Numbered from the stretch's first letter, positions 1 through 9,731 are shown. The stretch is 64,000 nucleotides of DNA from Marsupella aquatica (GCA_973895155.1 OZ316896.1:6324001-6388000), one strand, 5' to 3'. A program made the numbers and translations. The notes: a model not told the origin generated them from the letters alone.

Positions 1-554
1 CCGAAGGTTCTGAACTTTGAAAATGTGTCTACTGAACGTCTGAACAAAGGTGCATTCGAAGGGATTGTTGGGGAGTACTTGCTTTCATTTGGAGCTGAAC
101 CAAGTGGGAAGCCCAGAGAGCCACCTCGGATTCCACTATGTCGTTTGATGACAATGGAGGCAGTTTGGACTCTCCAACAGAGCTCCATTCTGAAGATGAA
201 GAAGGACTTCGTGAAGAATGGGTATGTGGACAAGTTTTTGGAATTCCACATATCAGAGACCAATGCGCATAACGCCACCCACTCCATGTCTGAATTTTCC
301 GCGGATTGGGACCCTCTATGGGAACAAGCTAACGCAAAATTTGAGATGGAGTGTGATGAGTACGAGGAGTTTCATGTTTTGAAGGGTAAGATGTTTTGGG
401 TGTTTGATGGAAATCATCGCCTGAATGCATGTAGACAAGTGGCTGAAGAGTATCCTGACAAGCAGAAGTACCACCCTTGCATGAGATTCTCTCTTCTACA
501 GCCTGGAAAACAAGGATTCAGGAAGATTGAGCAGGCAATGCACGGCCTCAACGC
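1..554 (+). CDS. Exon A: ParB/sulfiredoxin-like domain with DGNHR motif (5' incomplete)
   Basis: The frame is open from base 1, so no start codon can be assigned. The segment has a hydrophobic-charged N-terminal part (PRIPLCRLMTMEAVWTLQQS, near bases 133-180) followed by FDGNHRLNACRQV, whose codons for DGNHR occupy 406-420. DGNHR-type motifs occupy the box II position (usually GERRxRA) in ParB/Srx-fold proteins, many of them phage or bacterial, and some of those are fused to DNA methyltransferases. The exon ends at a consensus donor (GTAAGT, 555-560) in phase 2. The assignment is from motif and context only; overall similarity to ParB is weak and a profile search would be needed. Confidence 0.55.
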
Positions 555-885
555 GTAAGTTTCCGCCCCCTTGGTTTTTGGTTGTTCTTGCATTTGTTGT
601 TTTTTTGCACCCACATAGGCAATCCTATCTCGGAGAGGCTCTCCGAGATAGATACATACACACATACAATGTTTGGCTCTCAAAATGCTATCTCAGAGAG
701 GCTCTCCGAGATAAACCTTCCCTTCTCGGAGAGCCTCTCCGAGATATCAATGCCTTCTTGGAGAGCGATGCCTTCTCAGAGAGCCTCTCCGAGATGTCCA
801 TGCCTTCTCGGAGAGCATCTCCAAGAGAGATGTAATTTTCAGGTATGAAGACTTTGACGCCAACATTTGTCGCTTCTTTATGCAG
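555..885 (+). other. Intron 1 of the ParB-Ulp1 gene, carrying palindromic repeats
   Basis: GTAAGT donor at 555 and acceptor TTTATGCAG ending at 885; phase 2 is preserved. An alternative acceptor at about 842 leads into a frame that stops after some 50 codons. Between about 625 and 835 the intron contains five or so copies of the palindrome with arms ATCTCGGAGAG / CTCTCCGAGAT, separated by unrelated spacers. No coding potential beyond incidental ORFs made by the repeats. Confidence 0.6.
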
Positions 886-2165
886 GATAAGCGCAAACGT
901 TGTGCAGACATCTTGGTTGACCGATGCAGACAGGGTGAAGAAGCTGTTGATGACACCTTTGGAGGAGTATCAGACATTGCTTCATCCGGATGGTTATGCT
1001 AGATTCTTAGCAGCAAGAAGCCATGGGCATGGAAAGACATGGTATAGCAAGTGCATGACAAAGGATGCTGCTGTGTACATCATGTCGTGGAATAATATTG
1101 AAGACGGGAGGATTCGTCTTGCGAAGGAGATGGCAGCCGATGCTGCAATTGGCCATGCCTGGAGTTTGGATAAGTTCCAAAAGGAAACCGCACTCATGAC
1201 GAGTGAAGCTTGTAGGTCTTGGGAGGGCAAAATGCAGAAGTTTGCTCAGATTGTCAATCTAGCAAATGGAGAGGAGTTTCTAGAGATTGCCGAGGAGCTG
1301 CACCAGTTGCAGAGTTAACAAAAAGATCGGCCACAAGTGCAAGTGGGGTTGGATCGAGTTAAATTGTTTGCAAGTGCGGTGATGCCTGCTGAGTGTCGAA
1401 ACAAGTTACTCCGCGTTCATTTCTCAACCGCGGAGGAGAAGAAGCGACACCACCATCCAGATGTATATGGTGATTCAGCAGTGAGAGCTTGGTTGCTAGT
1501 GTGGTCAATGTGGTGTTACATTGCCCATGTTGGCAGTTTGATAATGTCAGAGTTTGCCGAGAGTGCATATGATTCTGGTGAGTGGCAGAACTTCAATGGA
1601 AGCAAAGACGAGTTTGTTGAGTTTCACAACAAGATGTACAAGCAATTTGTACAGACTCGGTCCTATGAGGAGGGCAAGAAGATGTGGAATCCAGCAAAGC
1701 AAAGCAAAGATGTGTGGAGGAATCGTGCAAAGAGGTGTGTGGTCAGATATTTACTTCATCAGGAGAGCATTGGAGCCTCTACTTTCAAAGTGTTACCAAG
1801 TGCTCTGACTGCATGGATGACGGAGAAAGGCCCGCTGTCAATGTATCCAACAGATGGGCTGAAGCCATCAGCAAGAGTCTTTTCAGACTGGGAGAGACAA
1901 AATTGTCCATGGTTCATGGAGTTCAATGATTGGAATGAGTTCATTACGCCCGAAGAGAAGGAAGCTGCCAACCTCCTAAAGGAGGGGAAACTACCAGACA
2001 ACCTTTTTGCACCTTCAAAGTTGGGAGATCTTGAGCTGTCGACAAAGGCTGCATTGGACTTGGAGGCCATTTTGCCTCTTGGAGAGCCAGAGTATGATGG
2101 GAAGAAGGTTCGGGGGAAGAAAGAAAAGGAATCAGAAGACACCACCTCAGAACAAGGCACTCCTG
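886..2165 (+). pseudogene. Exon B: long unassigned region of the ParB-Ulp1 gene, with TAA at 1316
   Basis: The exon continues from the phase-2 acceptor at 886 and stays open to a consensus donor (GTAAGG) after base 2165, except for one TAA at 1316-1318. Upstream and downstream of that stop the frame is identical and codon composition is unchanged, so a single nonsense mutation is the simplest reading. The encoded 427 residues are helical and charged, rich in Trp (for example VWSMWCYIAHVG and WNEFITPEEKEAANLL), with a Lys/Glu-rich tail GKKVRGKKEKESED just before the donor. I recognise no domain. Methyltransferase-like motifs begin only in the next exon, so this part may link the ParB-like domain to them. 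Confidence 0.55.
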
Positions 2166-2273
2166 GTAAGGTTTACACCCTAGCTTGCATTGTACATCTG
2201 ACATATGTTTGAGAGCCTCTCCGAGATAGTATCATTGTAAAATGATAACTAAACTCCTTACTTTGTTCTGCAG
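2166..2273 (+). other. Intron 2 of the ParB-Ulp1 gene
   Basis: 108-bp GT-AG intron (donor GTAAGG, acceptor TTCTGCAG), phase 1. It includes a half-length copy of the palindrome (GAGAGCCTCTCCGAGAT) at about 2211-2227. Confidence 0.65.
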
Positions 2274-3193
2274 AAAAAAGTAAGGAAAAGTTTGGAACCC
2301 CAGGGTCTACCTCAAGCAAACGTCGTCCGATGGATGAGAAGATGGAGCCAAGAAAGACCGGGGACAATGGAGAGGAGGATGAGAAAGTGGTGAGTGGGGA
2401 CAATGGAGAGGAGGATGAGAAAGCGGCAAGTGGGGACAATGGAGAGGAGGATGGGATGGCCACCGGGGACAATGCAGAGGGCCATGAGGAGGAGGAGGAG
2501 CCTGACCTTTCAACCCCAAGCGGGACCCCGAGTGGGACCCCAAGCAAACCACAAATCTCTGGTAAGCCAACCAGTCGGCCAAAGAAGAAAGCCGACAAGA
2601 GGATAGACGAACCCACAAAGAAGCCAGTTTCAACAGAAGCCCCAGAAATTCCGGAGGATGATCTTTGCGAAATTCTTGGAGTACCTCGGCCCTCTCATGC
2701 TATTACATCTGCCCTGCGATTTTGCCATGCAAAAGAGCATATGACCTTACTAGAGTGTTCTTCTTGGCTGAAGGACAAATATCAGCCAACCACGGGAAAG
2801 TTGCCTCTCCCTCCATTCATGAGGGAATTCCGGGACTGGTGTAAGAAATTGAAGTTGGCTGGCTTGCGAAAACAAGGTTGGATAGTTGATGGTGTACCTA
2901 AGGGCCATGGTTGTGATATGATCTTTGTTCAGCTAGGGACAGATTATCGCATAGCGCAGGCTGAAAATAATGTTCCGGTGTGGAATAGATTTCGGCTCAG
3001 TGACCTAGAAGTGGCGACGACATTGGCAGACTCTCTACTCACAAACGACGGTTTCCTGTGCAGTGGTTCATTTGCCCACATAGGCTCAATCTTTGAGTAC
3101 CTTCACATTGACTGGGCTGAGAAGTTGGATCACATTGACTCATTCACCATTTGGAATGACACACCTTGCTACATGGCGTCAAGCAAAAAAGTT
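2274..3193 (+). CDS. Exon C: acidic repeat segment plus first half of a degenerate DNA-methyltransferase-like domain
   Basis: The exon opens with a basic stretch, then an acidic minisatellite-encoded segment (GDNGEEDEK repeated, bases about 2362-2490), a Pro/Thr/Ser linker and a folded-looking region from about 2650. There, CDMIFVQLGTDYRI (near 2911-2952) sits where beta-class N6/N4-methyltransferases have the D-P-P-Y motif IV, and a following helix-strand pattern (LADSLLTNDGFLCSGSFAHIG) resembles the 'LLKPGG' segment after motif IV. The catalytic tetrad itself is not conserved, so enzymatic methylation is unlikely. The donor is GTAAGT at 3194 in phase 0. The methyltransferase relationship is inferred from motif order and pattern, not demonstrated. 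Confidence 0.5.
2362..2490 (+). repeat. Coding minisatellite in exon C (33-36 bp units)
   Basis: Three to four tandem units beginning GGGGACAATGGAGAGGAGGA, spaced 36 then 33 bp, keep the reading frame and encode the acidic repeat GDNGEEDEKxxS. A short unit GGGACCCC(A/G)AG(C/T) repeat follows at about 2518-2547, coding SGTPSGTPS. Confidence 0.75.
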
Positions 3194-3942
3194 GTAAGTT
3201 CACTTCAATTTTGGCATTTCAATAGAAGTCATCTCGGAGAGGCTCTCCGAGATAGTTGAAAAATGTGTCCGCAATTACGATGTCGAACACCCTCTCCCTT
3301 ATGGGTAACATTGATCTCGGAGAGGCTCTCTGAGATAGGTAGGATCCATCTCGGAGAGCCTCTCTGAGATAGGTAGCATGGATCTCAGAGAGCCTCTCTG
3401 AGATAGGTAGGATCCATCTTGGAGAGCCTCTCTGAGATAGATAGCATGGATCTCGGAGAGCCTCTCTGAGTTAGGTAGCATGGATCTCGGAGAGCCTCTC
3501 TGAGATAGGTAGGATCCATCTTGGAGAGCCTCTCTGAGATAGGTAGCATGGATCTCGGAGAGCCTCTCTGAGATAGGTAGGATCCATCGCGGAGAGCCTC
3601 TATGAGATAGGTAGCATGGATCTAGGAGAGCCTCTCTGAGATAGGTAGGATCTCGGAGAGCCTATCTGAGATAGGTAGCATGGATCTCAGAGAGCCTCTC
3701 TAAGATAGGTAGGATCCATCTTGGAGAGCCTCTCTGAGATAGGTAGCATGGATCTCGGAGAGCCTCTCTGAGATAGGTAGGATCCATCTCGGAGAGCCTC
3801 TCTGAGATAGATAGCATGGATCTCGGAGAGCCTCTCTGAGATAGGTAGGATTTTTAGGGTTTAGAGAGGTAGGACCAATGTCGGATTAGTTTAGCAATTA
3901 GTGTTGCTAACAAGTGCGAATCTATTTTGCATGATGTGACAG
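3194..3942 (+). other. Intron 3 of the ParB-Ulp1 gene, mostly a palindrome array
   Basis: GTAAGT donor, GTGACAG acceptor, phase 0 on both sides. About 540 of its 749 bp are the array described separately. Confidence 0.65.
3313..3851 (+). repeat. Alternating 34-bp palindrome array
   Basis: About 16 tandem units of roughly 34 bp. Each holds the 23-bp palindrome (arms ATCTCGGAGAG and CTCT(C/T)(C/T)GAGAT around one central base) plus the spacer AGGTAGGATCC or AGGTAGCATGG. The two spacers mostly alternate, giving a 68-bp higher-order period. A truncated unit lies near 3640. Most right arms carry CTCTCTGAGAT, a single shared mismatch to the left arm that points to amplification from one mutated unit. 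A further isolated perfect copy sits just upstream at 3232-3254. Confidence 0.9.
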
Positions 3943-4450
3943 GCTCAATATCTGCATTTGGATATATTCGCCATGAAGGGTACAGAGGTGACCCTCCCAA
4001 AGATACATATGAAGCCAATTACTGGTGATTTGTGCCCAGGAAAGAGCAATGCTCTATCCAATTTTACAAAGGAAGATGATGCAGTGAGAGACGAATTGGC
4101 CGGAACCTTATCGCCTGCAACCTTGCAATGCATCATAGAGCACATCACCAGTCCCGGCGATATCATATTTTCTTGGAATGTCCACTTTGGTGCTATCTAC
4201 AAAGCTACCAATAATTGTGGGCAACTAGTATTTGGGATGGAAGCGCATGACTACTTTGGTGAGTCAGCAGCTTCGGTGGTGTCAAAACTCCTTTCAACAC
4301 AGCAGGGCAATCAGACCAAGGCGGAGGGCGAGGAGAGTAAGAAGGAGGAGGCCAAGGAGACTAAGAAGCCTGAAGGGCGGAAGAAGCTTGTCCTTGAGTC
4401 TGATTCAGAGGAGGATGCCGCAGAAGGCAAGGGTGGGAATGCTCAGGATT
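3943..4450 (+). CDS. Exon D: second half of methyltransferase-like domain, charged tail
   Basis: The exon opens AQYLHLDIFAMKGTEV and continues open to the donor GTGAGT at 4451 (phase 1). Residues around bases 4141-4260 read SPGDIIFSWNVHFGA, then NCGQLVFGMEAHDYF. The spacing matches motif X/I of N6/N4 DNA methyltransferases, which is usually 'PGDxVLDPFxGSGTT' followed by 'GRxxxGxExxxxYF'. The Gly-rich SAM loop is degraded, suggesting a structural or binding role if the family assignment holds. The order (motif IV in exon C, motif I here) is that of the beta class. A Lys/Glu/Ser-rich tail (about 4320-4445) follows. No other domain recognised. Confidence 0.5.
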
Positions 4451-4587
4451 GTGAGTAAACGTTGAATCCAAGAACCCATTTGTTGTTAGTTTGCAATTTA
4501 CATTGTGCCATGGTGAGGATAAATAAAAATGTGAAGTTCCACATTATTATGGTATTACCTTAAACTGTCTACTTAACCAATAGGCAG

Positions 4588-5696
4588 TTCACTACAGGAA
4601 CATCGAGTCCGAACAATGGCACACATCGGACAAGGACAAAGTCCATGAAGCATGGGAGGAAGCATTGAAAACTTTCTCTCCAGAAAGATTTTGCCTTCCA
4701 ACTTACGCAGAAGGGATTGTTGATTCACGCCCCTTCAAACGGCTCAAGGGTGTAGCTGAGAAGTACACAAAGAGGCGAAAATCAAGATTTGTAGATGATA
4801 GAGCAGTAGAGGTAGACTACAATGAAAGTGAGAGTGTCAGCAGTGATAGTGATAAGATAGCTCACCCTTCTTTTGTGACCTATAGCTCAGATGAAGATGA
4901 TGCCTAATGCCATGCTGTTCAATCCTATGCAGCACGTGGTGGGAATACCCAGATACCTGGGTTATTTGCTGAAGTAGTCTGCTCTCAAGACTTTTCCGAC
5001 ATAGTATCCACATGTCTATCCACAGAGCTCCCAGACGAGGAAGTACTATTCAACTTTGTAGATTACAAGTTGACTAGGGCGTCAATGAGATGCTTGTCTG
5101 AAGGAAGAACAGGAGCTCAATGGCTACATTCAGATATCATCGATGCATATTTGGCCTTGTTGCAGTTTAGGGGGAGATCAAGAGGCTATCCAAAGTGTGC
5201 ATTTTTCATCACAGCATTCTACATGTTGCTCTCAACGCCCGTATACTGTTTTGCCAATGTTGCTCGATGGACCAAAACAGAAAACATATTTGATTATGAC
5301 AGGATATTGGTCCCTATCCACCAGGCAAACAGGGAGCATTGGGTGTTGGCAGTGATTGATTTAACTGGAAAAGAGGTGTTGTTCCTAGATTCACTTTGGG
5401 AGAAATCAGGAAACTTTTGGGAGGCTCGAAATGAGTATCTCATGTATACTCTAACAAGGTATGTCGAGGATGAAGCAAGTCAAAGAGGCATGCCCTCACC
5501 AGATGCAAACAACTGGCCTAGAACTTTAGTGTCAGGCCTTCCATCACAAGAAGATAGTGTAAATTGTGGGGTATTTATCCTTAACTATGCAGAGCGCATA
5601 AGTCGAGATGCTCCTATGGATTTTGATGGCAGCTAGGTAGGAAACTTGCGAAAGAAGATTATTTATGACCTGTGCACATATCAGATAACAGAATAA
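4588..5696 (+). pseudogene. Exon E: Ulp1/SENP (C48) cysteine protease domain
   Basis: The acceptor GGCAG|TTCACT continues the frame of exon D in phase 1. After about 105 codons a TAA (4905-4907) interrupts, and the same frame then continues into a Ulp1-type protease. The catalytic residues are visible: His in REHWVLAVIDL (codon 5337-5339), Asp in LFLDSLW (5388-5390), Cys in QEDSVNCGVFILNY (5565-5567), with the oxyanion-hole Gln six residues before the Cys. A TAG at 5634-5636 precedes 19 further codons (LRKKIIYDLC...) that look like the usual C-terminal helix, ending with TAA at 5694-5696. C48 enzymes cleave SUMO or related ubiquitin-like conjugates; in plants many copies belong to transposons. 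The substrate here is unknown. Confidence 0.8.
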
Positions 5697-5819
5697 AGTA
5701 GTGGCCAACAGGGGTTAGCTTTAGAGAAGGTAGCAATGATGAAGTGTTGCTGTGTACACATTATAATATATATGAAAAGTGAATGTGATGTGTATCACTT
5801 GCAAATTTTTTGTATTTGT

Positions 5820-6210
5820 ATGTCGGAGAGGCTCTTTGAGATGGTCTTAGAAATGGAATGGGAAAGTCAATGATGGTTTGCAAAGTGACTTGGTATCTCG
5901 GAGAGGCTCTCCGAGATGGTCAACAAAAATACTTGGTATCTCGGAGAGGCTCTCCGAGATGGCAATGGAGTGACTTGGTATGTCGGAGAGGCTCTCTGAC
6001 ATGGTGAGCAAACAAACTACCATGTCTCCAACATACTCCTGGAAGTGTGTTGGGATCTCGGAGAGCCTCTCCAAGATTGCCAAAAACAATTGTTGCCATC
6101 TCAGAGAGGTCTCCGAGATTGCCAAAAAAATGGTAGGGATCTCGGAGAGCTCTCCGAGATTGCCAAAAAAAACTGTCGCCATCTCGGAGAGGTCTCCGAG
6201 ATTAGAGAAA
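5820..6210 (+). repeat. Dispersed palindromes in the 3' flank of the ParB-Ulp1 gene
   Basis: About eight copies of the same palindrome, here with variable spacers (GGTCAACAAAAATACTTGGT, GGCAATGGAGTGACTTGGT, TGCCAAAAAAA). Copies at 5896, 5939 and 5980 are 23 bp with an odd centre. Those after 6097 are 21-22 bp with shortened centres (GAGAGGTCTC, GAGAGCTCTC). They follow the last codon of the gene by about 125 bp, so they would be in a 3' UTR. Confidence 0.85.
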
Positions 6211-7181
6211 AAAAAGGGGGGTGACTAATATCAGTGACTGATAACTGATGGATTACCTCCCCACTCTGGGATAGATCGTTGTTAGGCCTGGTATCAGCTT
6301 TGAAGTCGAGTCAACTGTGCATGCGTAACTTGACGTTCTGAATTGGAGGTGTGAGATCTGCATGTGCCCCCAAGAATGAAGTGCAGTGAAGGAGGTTGAG
6401 TTCAGGATTGAGTTTGCAAGGCAAGTACGGGATTGGTTTGAGTCCAATCTGCCGTTGCAATCTGGAGTGAGCCGGGCTCAGGTTCAGGATTGAGCTTGCA
6501 TGGCAAGCATGGGGCTTGCAGGGCAAGCACGTCACAATCTGGAGGAGACAGCCTTCGGCCCTAGTGTTTGGATCAAGTGTTCTCAGTGAACTATTGTGCA
6601 CATCTTTGAATCTAATTGATTTTTCCTCTCAAGCCTCATTTCTCTCATGGATGTGTGTGTGTGTGAGGCAATCTGAGTGTATGATGGGACTAGCAGCGCC
6701 ACTGAGAGGTGTACATGGTGCATTGAAGCGGGCTGGGTGAGGACTGTCATAGCTCTGATTGCTGAGAGTGGAATGGCAGAGTGGTGGGGCAATGGCTTAG
6801 AAGTCCCTAAGCCGGGAATCAGTCAGGAGTCACTGGTTTATGGGTACATTCCGGCGGTGGAATAGAAACATACCTATGACAGTAAGCATACATATAGACC
6901 TATGCGCACCGTAGCGCTAGGCCCTGTGGGTACGGGCCCGATATGAAGACCCCTTCTCACCAGAACTATCATGAGCGCAGATCTGATCCCCAACCTTGGT
7001 TCTTTGGGATTGAGCTTGGGTGATGTGTGATAGAGTCTTGCTATGATAGTCTGGTGTTAAGGGCATAAATTTGTGTTTCCCGACCTTCACAACATCCCTT
7101 CGTGATCCTCAAGTACAAGGAGATGGTTTTGGCACCCATAGTGACATTTTTGGTGTTAAGACCCATGTCAATCGCGTGACA
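6211..7181. other. Unassigned retroelement-like stretch
   Basis: No credible gene. TGGTATCAGC at 6290-6299 resembles a tRNA-iMet primer binding site (TGGTATCAGAGC) just after a possible LTR end, so 6300-7180 may be the leader of an eroded LTR retrotransposon. At 6843-6872 the plus strand carries a segment related to three others in the window (see findings, F-W-G-R-N-x-N-I-P motif). Beyond that I see only short incidental ORFs. Confidence 0.3.
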
Positions 7182-8991
7182 GCCGCCTCCTTCCCTTTAA
7201 GTTGACGGCGCTCTGCACTTGATTTATTTGCCACAGCGGTCGACGGTTCAGCCGTTGCGTCTTCTTCATCTTGCTTGTAACGTTTGTCTAGGGAAGTCAA
7301 CCCGTCCTCCTTCCGTTCATCTTGAACTTGGGCTCTCCCCTTGGTGGGGGGAGCCTGCTTGCCACTCTTTGCACGAGTGTTTTTAGCCATGTTCCTAGCG
7401 ACCGAATCTGCCCGTAGTCGAACCGCCGGGCACGTTGAAACACTAAGTCCCCGCAAAAACCGTTAAGATTTTTGGATTCCGACTTGGCACAACCCCGACC
7501 CGGTGTCTATGCCAACAATCGCTCTGATACCACAAGTGGTGGACCTTGCCGCCCAACGCCCTCACCAATCCCAGCACTTGCGCCTAAGTGCCCTTGATGC
7601 CCAAACGCCTCCACGAAATACCTCGAGCAAGCATCCAAGTGCCTCTAGCACCACCAGCGGCCACTCCCATACGAAGCCGCACTTGCTCACCTACACGACC
7701 GCTACTCAACGGTCCTCACTGTCTGCACAAACAACCAAGCACCTTGGTAAGTAACCCCTTCGGATCTAGAACTTGCCAAGTCTAGCATCCTAACTCAATC
7801 TCAACAGACGTTGGTAAATAGGTCAGCGATAGGTCCTCCCGATGCCATAAGCCGGAACCAGAACCCACGCCCACTGTCCGTCCAGGATAGCTCCTTCCTT
7901 GGGCGCGGCCCGGGTTCCCCCTCGTACCTATCCATCACCAACTGACCGCCCTGACCTCAGGACATACTCATGGCCCAAATAGCGTAGCTTGTCCTAAAGC
8001 TTATCCCAAGCTTGTCTCAACACGTCGGGACCATAACAGCCCCGACTCTAACTCCGACTCCCGGTTTGCCCCACTGATGGTCTAGGGACCGAGCGCTCTT
8101 GGGACTCAGCCTCCATACCTACTTGGCCTTGCCTCCCCAACGCAAGCTCCCTTGGGAGACTGAACGCGGCTTGGCTGCTGTTCGGCAGGATTTGGTACAC
8201 GGACGAGCTAACACCCGCAAACCACGAGAACCCATGGCGCCCCCAGAGCTTTCCAATGCACCTAAGAAGTCCTCCAACGGACTTCCCGTTGGAAAGATAT
8301 CGCCATTTTCGTTTGGCGGTTTCCCTTAGTGTCGCGACCGCCGCGGCTCACGACTTCGGCTCGCCCTTAGCCCCCAGGGAGACACCACTCCCCTCATATA
8401 TGCTTCTGGAGACCTGCCACCCCCGGACCAGCTTTGGTCCCTAAACATTTGGCCCCCAACCCGGATCCCATCGCGCATAACGGGCGCGCCACCAACTGGC
8501 AACGCCCATAACTTTCTTGATAGGCATCCGCAAGCGGAGTGCCTTAGCCCGTTGTGACTGGGCCGACCCAGTGCTCATGCCTAGGCCCTCAGGTCTGATC
8601 GCCGCTCGGGGCCCCCGGCCGGCCCAACCCGGCTCGGGCCACAACTTGCGCCCCAAGCGTCCGTTGCCAATGGCATCAACTCCATTGGCCTTGGGCCCAA
8701 GAGGAGCTCACTCCCAAGCCCTCAGAACTCAAAGCCCATCCGATGGTCTGGACGGCCACCCTTGAGCCTGGCTCATTTCCCCTTGACTCAACCAGCCATA
8801 GGCTAGTCCAAGTCCTTAGTGTGTGTCCCCAGCTTGGCCCCTTGCCTCGCTAGTGCCACGTCTCATTGCCCACAAGTTTCCCCATGCTAAGTCCTCCCCG
8901 GATGGCCTATCCGGGCCTGGACCATAAGGGAGCTCGGCGTCGGAGTCAGCGACGCCGGAGCTAAGTGTTAAGGTAGTCGAGTTCCGTGACT
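7182..8991 (-). mobile_element. Truncated Ty3 chromovirus: 5' LTR plus start of gag
   Basis: On the minus strand this matches the right end of the complete element at 22129-30775: LTR 8991-7535, a PBS complementary to tRNA-iMet (7521-7532) and the gag N-terminus from about 7454 to 7182, after which similarity stops abruptly. The LTR lacks a block of roughly 35-40 bp (after 8240) that is present in the other two LTR copies, so it belongs to a slightly different lineage. Its outer end directly joins copia RNase H sequence at 8992. No gag downstream portion or pol is present. Confidence 0.85.
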
Positions 8992-9731
8992 TGTTGTGGA
9001 TAGTTTGATGTATGCAATGACATGCACTACACCTGACATTGCCCACGCAATTAGCATTTTGAGCAGATTTATGGCAAATCCTGGTAAGCTTCATTGGGAA
9101 GTAGGGAAGTGGGTTTTACGGTATCTGAAATGTACCTTAGATTGTGGAATCTTATTTGACGGTAAAGCATACTCTACATTAGAGTTGGAAGGTTTTGTAG
9201 ATTCAGATTATGATGGTAACTTTAATAACAGAAAGTCTACTACAGGCTATGTGTTTAATATGTTGGGTGGAGGTTGTATCAGCTGGAAGTTGACAACTCA
9301 ATCCTGTGTTGCATTGTCTACTACTGAGGCTGAGTACATGGCTGTCTGTGAGGCAACCAAGGAGCTGATCTGGCTATGAAGATTGGTGAGTGATCTGGGT
9401 CTTTCACTTGAAAGACCGGTGCTTCTATATGTCAGTCAAAGTGCTTTGCATCTGGCTAAGAACCCTGTGTTCCATGTCTAGACAAAGCACATTGATATTT
9501 GTTATCACTTCATCCGTGAGGTGATTGAGATGAAGCAGATGTCTCTGGAGAAAGCGGCTTTAGAGGAGAATGCCGCAGACATGCTTACCAAAGTTTTACC
9601 TACCAGTAGCTTTAGTCATTGTGTGGATATTACTAATGTTAGGGCCAAACCGGAGACTATGTAGATATGTTACTTAGTTACATATTGTATATCACCTGAC
9701 TCATTGTGTGAACTAGAGTCAAGGTGGAGAT
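8992..9731 (+). pseudogene. Ty1/copia pol 3' end (RNase H), decayed
   Basis: The plus strand encodes the end of reverse transcriptase and RNase H: LMYAMTCTTPDIAHAIS, then DSDYDGNFNNRKSTTGYVF and ALSTTEAEYMAVCEATKELIWL, classic copia signatures. A TGA at 9377-9379 and a TAG at about 9479 interrupt it where copia elements normally have Arg codons, as expected of CGA-type codons mutated at C. The frame resumes through ENAADMLTKVLP to about 9663, then comes a polypurine tract (GGTGGAGATTG) just before the LTR. The 5' part is missing: the sequence is cut at 8991 by the chromovirus LTR. Confidence 0.85.

Larger units (their letters stand above)
1..5696 (+). pseudogene. ParB-like / methyltransferase-like / Ulp1 protease multi-domain gene (3' part, three in-frame stops)
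   Basis: Five exons (before 1-554, 886-2165, 2274-3193, 3943-4450, 4588-5696) join through GT-AG introns with fully compatible phases into 1457 codons, open at the window's left edge, so the true start lies upstream. Domain order: ParB/Srx-like domain with FDGNHR, a long unassigned middle, an acidic low-complexity segment, a region resembling a beta-class DNA N6/N4-methyltransferase with degenerate motifs, another charged segment, then a Ulp1/SENP cysteine protease. Three single stops interrupt the frame: TAA 1316-1318, TAA 4905-4907 and TAG 5634-5636. Otherwise the frame is intact, so this is either a recently decayed copy of a multicopy gene or transposon, or something read through or spliced differently. 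Ulp1 domains are common in plant Mutator and CACTA transposons, but I see no transposase or terminal inverted repeats here. Exon joins are my inference from splice signals and phase; the protease is clear. Confidence 0.65.

Noticed and set aside
582-848. ORFs rich in LSERLSEI / REALRD peptides
   Set aside because: They are translations of the intronic palindrome repeats; the frame of the flanking exons skips them through consensus splice sites.
845-885. Alternative exon start after TTTTCAG at 842 (YEDFDANICRFFMQDK)
   Set aside because: That frame stops after about 50 codons, whereas the acceptor ending at 885 keeps a long open frame and the correct phase.
3299-3481. CRISPR-like appearance of the 34-bp repeat array
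   Set aside because: Spacers are not unique: two 11-bp spacers alternate, and the context is a plant intron with no cas genes.
6253-6865. Short ORFs at 6.25-6.87 kb as genes
   Set aside because: No motif, no conservation, and repetitive GCTTGCA(T/G)GGCAAGCA tracts explain several of them.
7503-7785. Plus-strand ORFs in the LTR at 7.5-8.8 kb, and their copies at 23.1-23.5 and 29.3-30.6 kb
   Set aside because: They recur because the LTR is repeated, and they carry frame-breaking indels between copies without protein-level conservation.
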